Shown one piece after another: positions 58,900-64,000 of a stretch of DNA of 64,000 nucleotides (its first letter is position 1; each line of letters opens with the position of its first letter). The notes beneath the pieces were generated by a model. The model saw nothing but the letters and a program-made list of their open reading frames with translations. It ran no database searches and was not told the origin of the DNA. Origin of the DNA: Larix kaempferi (lineage: Eukaryota; Streptophyta; Pinopsida; Pinales; Pinaceae); assembly GCA_027924585.1 (NCBI GenBank), contig BSBM01001026.1, positions 2,488,501 through 2,552,500 on the forward strand, in the 5' to 3' direction. A program made the position numbers and the translations under genes.

Positions 58900-59640
58900 A
58901 GTAAATTGTTCATATGAGGAGGCTAGTATTTACATGGAATTTTTCAAATAATTTTGTGATGCCTTTGCCTAGTCATATGAGGAGATGCTAGGTATTGATC
59001 CTAGTGTCATAGAGCATGAGATCAAAACCTATCTGAACGCAAAACTGGTTCATCAAAAGCTTCATCCAGTTAATCCTAGGAAATTTGCTACTATTAAAGC
59101 AGAGGTTGAAAAACTTCTCAAAGCAGGCTTTATTTGCCCTGTTTCCTTAATGGAATGGGTATCCAATCCTGTTCCTGTAGATAAGAAGCAAGGAAATCTT
59201 TGAGTATGTATGGATTTTAGGGATCTGAACAAGGCTTGTCCCAAGGATAACTTCCCCACGCCTTTCATCGATCAGATCATTGATGAGTGTGTTAGAAGTG
59301 AGGTCTTTTCCTTCATGGATGGATTCTCTAGGTACAACCAAATTCAGATCTAACTCGAGGACTAACATCAAACTTATGATTATTTGTCCTTGGGGTAAGT
59401 TTGCATACAAAAAGATGCCATTTGGCCTAAAAAATGCTAGAGTTACAGTTCAGCGGGCCATGTGTTTTTATTTCCATGATATCAAACACATCATTGAAGC
59501 TTATCTTGATGATTTAGCTTCTCGTTCTCACAAGAGACAGGACCATCCTGATCACCTTTGTCTTGTGTTTGAGCGATGTAGGCACTATAAGATTTGGTTG
59601 AATCCAAGTAAGTGCATTTTTTTGCGTTTAGTCTAGATGA
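58900..59640 (+). pseudogene. Reverse transcriptase of gypsy B
   Basis: DCFA-like CDAFA, stop, SYEEMLGIDPSVIEH leads into VHQKLHPVNPRKFATIKAEV and GFICPVSLMEWVSNPVPVDK. After a TGA come CMDFRDLNKACPKDNFPTPF and SFMDGFSRYNQIQI (first catalytic Asp kept). In another frame come KMPFGLKNARVTVQRAM and AYLDDLASRSHKRQDH (the Y-L-D-D active site). It copies RNA to DNA in active elements. Stops at about 59201 and 59352 and a frameshift near 59390 kill this copy. Confidence 0.88.
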
Positions 59641-61097
59641 CTCTTAGGTTTTATCATATCAAACAAGGGGATCATGGTTGACCCTTTGAAGATGGAAGCC
59701 ATTTTCAATATACCTCCTCCCACAAATGTTTACCACCTTTAGAAACTCTAAGGAAAAGATAACTTTCTTAGGTGTTTTATCGTGAATTATGCTAGTATTA
59801 CAAAGGGTTTATGTGATTACTGAAGTAAGGGGTCCCATTTATATGGGATAAAGCATCCCAAGATTCTTTTTATGCTCTTAAGGAATCTCTTATGACAACC
59901 CCTTACCATCCCGCTAGATTACACAAGATATTTTTTGTTGTATCTGGCCGCATCCAAGTCCACTATTGGCATAGTTTTAGTCCAAGAAGATGAAAGTTCT
60001 CAGGAACATGTCATCTAATATCTTATCCATGCTTTGGCTGGACCTGAACTAAAATATTCTCATGTTGAAAATTTAGATGCTGCTATTATTTTTGCAGTTC
60101 AGAGACTTCAATATTATATTTTCTACGTAAGACCACCATTGTTGCATATCTCAATCCTTTCCAATATGTTTTTACCCGATGAATAAGCGGGGGAAAATTC
60201 AATAAATGGATTGTGATTTTGTAGGAATTTGACTTAGAGTTCCAATCTCCTAAGTCCAAGAAATATTTGGTCTTTGCCGAGCTTATTTCAGAGTTTCCTA
60301 TTTAAGAGTGTGATAATATTGAATATGAATAATTTCCTGATGAGCATATTTTTCTCATCTCTTCATCTGATTCTTATTATGGAGATATTTTGATATATAT
60401 CCAAACTTTGAATTGTCCTTAGTATTTCCCACGAGAAGAGCAACAACGCCTCTGACATAATGCAAAGAATTACCTTATTGTTGGTGATACTTTGTATCGT
60501 TGTGGGGTCGATTCTATTTTATTCATTGCTTGATTCATGAAGAAGCCGAGTCCATTTTGAATGACTCTCATAGTGGAGCCCATGGAGGTCATCTTTCTGG
60601 TTTGGTGACTCCCCAAAAAAATTTACGCGTGTGATATTTTTGGTCAATGATATTTAAGGATTGTATTGAAGTGATTAAAAAGTGTCATGCTTGTCAAATT
60701 TCTAGTAAAAAGATGCGTGTGCATCCTGATCCATTATTTCCCATAATCACTACAGGTCCCTTCACCAAATGGGGGGTTGATTTCATGACCTGCAACCCAA
60801 CTTCAACTGGGGGGCATCATTATATTATAGTAGCCATCGATTATTTTTGAAATGGGAGGAGGCTATGCCTACTTTCCGCAGTGACGAGGAAACATCAACT
60901 TATTTCTTATTCAACCAAATTATTACACATTTCAGTATCCCACGTGAATTGTCATTGACCATGGTCGAAGTTTTCAAAATCATATTATGATTGAGTTGGC
61001 CACTATGTTGGGATTTAAACAAGATCATTAATCATCCTTTTATCCCCAAGCTAATGGTCAAGTCGAAGTTGTCAATAATACCTTTGTTAATGGATAA
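59641..61097 (+). pseudogene. RNase H and integrase of gypsy B
   Basis: RT end: GIMVDPLKMEAIFNIPPP. RNase H: YLAASKSTIGIVLVQEDESS, LIHALAGPELKYSHVENLDA and AVQRLQYYI. Integrase: SHSGAHGGHLSGLV ... CHACQISSKKM (HHCC zinc domain), then FTKWGVDFMTC (first Asp), HHYIIVAIDYF, a region with shifts that keeps the DHG block, and YPQANGQVEVVNNTF (catalytic Glu). The TGA where Lys/Thr is usual after DYF, and many others, break the frame. The C-terminal part of integrase is absent after 61097. Confidence 0.85.
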
Positions 61098-62333
61098 GTT
61101 TGTAAGTGCGGACATGAACTAAACTCCCTAGTTTGAACACCCCAAACTAGAACAAAACAGACAGAAAAAACACTTCTTTCTCTAAGTCTTTACACTAGGA
61201 ATGAAATTAAGAAGGAGGCTAAATTGCATAATTTGAAGGTTGTCCTCGCTTCACTGTCCACTCCGTTGATCCACATATGACCTTCGTAAAACACATGCAA
61301 AAGTAAAAACAAAGTAAAAGAGATAAATGTAATCAAAAGGACTTATGTAAAGTAGTTGTCTAGGGTGTCTACGATTTCTCCCGGACGATAGCTTTCTCCG
61401 GTCACTGTCGACCCCCCGTCTGGCACCCTCCCTGTCCCTTGCACCGGATCTCGAACCCTCCATCATTTTTGACACCACATCCCCCTCCCGTGGGCCCCCC
61501 TCCTCCTTCCAAGAATCATACCTTAATCCCGGTCTCTGAAATCCAATAAAAGACGATCAGAGATCTCGGCATGGGCCCCTCTCCTCCTCCCCTTCGTCCT
61601 GACGTAAACTTCGACCATGAGTAAATGAAAGGTCGGGGTTGGTGAACTCCAATTCGAATGTTCCTTCCCCACCATACCCTACGTAGAACCATCATCCATA
61701 CCACCACAGAGTATACTTTGTTACAAACTCTGCTCCCTCTGTGGAATTTAGAGTCCCCTCTGTGATTGCGATGGATATGACGACGATGCCCACTTATGGT
61801 GATGGTGTCGTGCTTATAGCTCCCAGAAACTCGCAACACTTCATTACTGCAAGTCAACAGGTTTATAGCTCCTTCACCAGGTTTATAGATTAATTATTCA
61901 AAACATAGCAGAATTGATAGATAATGCTTGGATTTGAATTTGATTTCTCTAGAAAACAACCTCACTAAATCAGGCGGATTAATGGGAGTGAACGTCCACA
62001 ACCGCAGAACGTGATAGGAAATGGATAGAATAATGAAGATCTATATTGGCGGTTGAGGAAGAATATTATCATCTGGCCAACCAATAAGGCTCAGCCGCGG
62101 GTAGCAACACTTGCATGGATGACCACATTGCCTTGTCCTCTCTATCTCCTCCTTTTCATTTTTTATCTCTAGTTGCCATATTTCACCCCGTTTTAATCAA
62201 ATCAATTGTCATTAACAGTCCTTGTACTTACTTAACCTTGTCAGATAAATTATCTTAAACATGTGATAGAAAAGGGTTCTTGTTAGTAATTTAAGCAAAA
62301 TAATTGGCAGGCACAGACCTTGGCTGAATTTTC
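61098..62333. other. No gene recognised; C/T-rich block
   Basis: 61380-61860 is GC-richer with long pyrimidine runs (CTCCTCCCC type). It has open minus frames (61251-61478, 61516-61857) that are Arg/Gly/Ser-rich and match no family I know. 62000-62330 is AT-rich. Confidence 0.35.
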
Positions 62334-62475
62334 CAACGTACCCTAGCATTTGACGCGGTTGAATTCTTTGACATTTGAATGGAAATATACCCACACCAAT
62401 GCTTGCTCCAGTTCTGTTACAATATGAGTCAAGCACCATTTTTCCAATGATATTTTGATTCATTGACCTCGCCTG
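62334..62475 (-). pseudogene. STAY-GREEN-LIKE (SGRL) 3' exon, decayed
   Basis: The minus frame reads ELEQALVWVYFHSNVKEFNR, VKC, TAG, GTL, matching the end of the Staygreen domain (ELQEALVWVYFHSNIPEFNK ... VECWGPL). The TAG replaces the conserved Trp of CWGPL and Pro is lost. Upstream, LEKWCLTHIV poorly covers the usual HGDGxL segment. A TTCAGCAG at about 62482-62475 could be a splice acceptor. SGR/SGRL proteins remove magnesium from chlorophyll or chlorophyllide in chloroplasts. Together with the piece at 63104 this is one gene, probably a pseudogene. Confidence 0.75.
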
Positions 62476-63103
62476 CTGAACCTACCTCACTGTTTTTTAA
62501 ATGTGTATATGGTGATGGTGGGACAAACCTGGATGGCCACTGAGAAACATTTGATCTCCAAATCTGAAAGCCTCCAAAACCTGCCACATGACCAAATCAC
62601 TGATTGTTTCCTTTGAATCAAATTAATGATTATTTCCTTTTGAATCTTGAATGGTTTCCATGTGATCCCATATTAATATTAAAATGAATCGTTAGATGAT
62701 TTGCACTTTCTTGGCCATTTTTGTCCGAATCCAAGGACAAATCATTATTGAAATCACAAATGGTCATTGCTAAAATTGCATTTTTAAATACAGAAATGAA
62801 TTCAACACCCTACAAAACCCCTGGACATTGGAATTATGCAATTTCAACAATGCATATCTACAATTTTAACAATTCCAGAAAAAATCCCAAAACACAGTGA
62901 AAAACTAACTTTTAGCTTACTCCTTTCTATACATCCATGTTAAACTCCAATCGCTAATCATTTAAGCAACTTAGGGAAAAAAACAAAACTCCAGATGCAA
63001 ACTTCTGGCTTCAATAAGTAACATCTCCTGCCCTAATAGTAAAGCATCTAATTTCTTTGAATGCAATTTAGATAAATCTAAATAATTTATATAAATATCA
63101 TAC

Positions 63104-63264
63104 CATTAGCAGCTTCTTGCGAAGATAATGAACCTCAGTTTGGCTGTGGCATCTAGCAGCCATTGTCCACCACTGTTATGACAATGGACATGCAATGGAA
63201 TTTTTCCTTTAGCCTTTCTCCACTCTGCTACCACTTCATCTCTCTGCAATCTGTTGCACCAACC
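63104..63264 (-). pseudogene. STAY-GREEN-LIKE (SGRL) internal exon
   Basis: The minus frame reads GWCNRLQRDEVVAEWRKAKG then KIPLHVHCHNSGGQWLLDAT and AKLRFIIF, a strong match to the catalytic core of SGRL-type Mg-dechelatases (RDEVVAEWKKVKGKMSLHVHCH). One base is missing near 63128, so the frame runs into a stop, whereas the +1 frame continues RKKLLM as expected (FRKELPVV). The exon is bounded by TTGCAG before and ATG|GTATGA after, usual plant splice sites. The next exon lies about 630 bp downstream at 62475. Frameshift and lost Trp downstream argue for a dead or dying copy; a sequencing error at the shift is possible. Confidence 0.82.
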
Positions 63265-63521
63265 CTGCAATTGTTAACCTTGGAGTATTAGTCTTGTATG
63301 CAATCCATTTCTCATGGAAGGAATCAAATCTCAAATCTAGTTAAATAGTTTGGGGGGTTTTCACTTGCATAAATTTGTATCCCTTTTGGGATTTTTTTTA
63401 AGGGTTACAACACAAACTCAGACAACAATATCTCACCTAACCTGCTTTGTAGAACACTGGATTTTTTGATGCCACATTATTTGTTCCCCTATTTGTATCA
63501 TCATCAACGTCTTATTCATAC
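63265..63521 (-). other. Probable intron between the two exon-like blocks
   Basis: It starts GTATGAATAAG and ends TTAACAATTGCAG on the minus strand, both good plant splice signals. Joining its flanks does not keep the SGRL frame (the first block ends in phase 2), so the two blocks may belong to different genes. Confidence 0.45.
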
Positions 63522-63775
63522 CTTGGATAGTTCTTGTCATATCTTCCAACTGTCTTGATTAAATTTCTTATATTTGAAACAACATTTAATCTATAGCAAT
63601 AGGCTTTGACCTTCTCATTGTGAAACTTGACTATCCTTGGGCCATTGACGTTCCTCTCAAACTGGTCGACACCTGGTTTGGAAGCTTTCCCCATGAATAT
63701 ATAAAGTTCCTCAACTCTGTGGTCCAACTTTCTTGTCATATAACTTGCAATGATTCTCCATCCTATGTTCAAACA
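63522..63775 (-). CDS. Unidentified conserved-looking exon
   Basis: On the minus strand an 84-codon frame without stops is bounded by an AG acceptor (CACATTTAG, 63777-63776) and an AAG|GTATGA donor (63521). It reads CLNIGWRIIASYMTRKLDHR, EELYIFMGKASKPGVDQFER, NGPRIVKFHNEKVKAYCYRL and TVGRYDKNYP. Codon use and residue mix look like a real soluble protein, unlike the decayed elements around it. I do not recognise the family. It does not resemble the Staygreen N-terminal exons I know. If read through the donor, the frame ends at a TAA at 63512. It may be an exon of a neighbouring gene reaching beyond the window, or a captured fragment. Confidence 0.5.
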
Positions 63776-64000
63776 CTAAATGTGGACTAGTTCTCTCCCT
63801 CACATAGGGTTATGTAGCTCACAAACAGAGCACACAACATGAAGGTTTTCCAAATTGAAATATCACATTCCTATTCAATATCACACATATTTATTGTACA
63901 AAATTGAAGACTAAAGACTAAGTACATATTGAATTATTAAGAAATCTGGCCTAAAATAAACTAAATCATCAAAAGAAAATCTCTCATTGGACATTGAAAA

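Larger units (their letters stand above)
50327..61097 (+). mobile_element. Ty3/gypsy element B (Tat-lineage-like), with nested element E
   Basis: Plus strand. The left edge is placed at 50327 (TGTTACAACATC) because R2 homology stops there. GAGGACTCCACTGGGGA at about 51382-51398 resembles the primer-site region TGGCGACTCC.CTGGGGA of Tat/Ogre-type elements, making the 5' LTR about 1 kb. After a long leader come gag, protease, RT, RNase H and integrase in gypsy order. Integrase ends abruptly at about 61090 after the third catalytic acid (GQVEVVN), and no 3' LTR is visible. A 2.4-kb LTR element splits gag. Mixed stops and frameshifts throughout. Confidence 0.82.

Noticed and set aside
61251-61857. 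Arg/Gly-rich minus frames as a host gene
   Set aside because: Composition follows the pyrimidine-rich DNA. No domain, no splice signals in phase, no start context.

Overview
This is nuclear DNA of a seed plant, most likely a gymnosperm or conifer. It is AT-rich, has no intact host gene, and is built of nested, decayed retroelements with plant-type primer-binding sites (initiator-Met tRNA), SINEs and scraps of plant genes. The conifer call is inference: the LINE, Helitron and Ty3/gypsy peptides look like families I associate with conifers, and only a database search could confirm it. I see no bacterial genes, rRNA or CRISPR array.

Layout. 1-19 kb: mostly unrecognised AT-rich DNA carrying two non-autonomous hAT-like TIR elements (3955-5055 and 17397-18249). 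The first contains a captured exon of a SIP-type aquaporin. There is also a cytochrome P450 pseudogene piece (14264-14630) and a LINE 3' end (14950-15735). 19-24 kb: the 3' half of a minus-strand LINE, split once by a poly(A)-tailed 1.2-kb retroposon (9-bp target duplication) and once by a 2.6-kb non-autonomous LTR element (PBS, PPT, 5-bp duplication). 24-36 kb: copies of a dispersed repeat (here R2), a truncated Ty3/gypsy element C on the minus strand (LTR, PBS, gag, protease), a tandem duplication at its LTR edge, SINEs, a near-perfect palindrome, LINE RNase H remnants and a solo LTR (33702-35245, duplication AACTA).

36-45 kb: a 280-bp TRIM/SMART element with 64-bp LTRs (duplication TGTGG), one LTR of which was split by a 6.9-kb Ty3/gypsy element A (duplication ACACC). 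From 42401 down to 37409 element A's gag-pol is in one uninterrupted frame, broken only by TAG and TGA stops, which points to decay by deamination of methylated cytosine. 45-50 kb: Helitron Rep/helicase pieces out of order, a SINE and another R2 copy. 50-61 kb: a Tat-lineage-like Ty3/gypsy element B on the plus strand. Its gag zinc knuckle is interrupted by a 2.4-kb Ty1/copia-derived LTR element (duplication TTAAG). 61-64 kb: unrecognised sequence, then decayed exons of a STAY-GREEN-LIKE (SGRL) Mg-dechelatase gene and one well-preserved unidentified exon on the minus strand.

These parts do not form a pathway. The window is a layered record of insertions whose order can be read from the nesting: LINE before LTR element D; R2 before element B before element E; TRIM before gypsy A. 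The non-LTR material is gene scraps (SIP, P450, SGRL). All positions and motif readings were done by eye.
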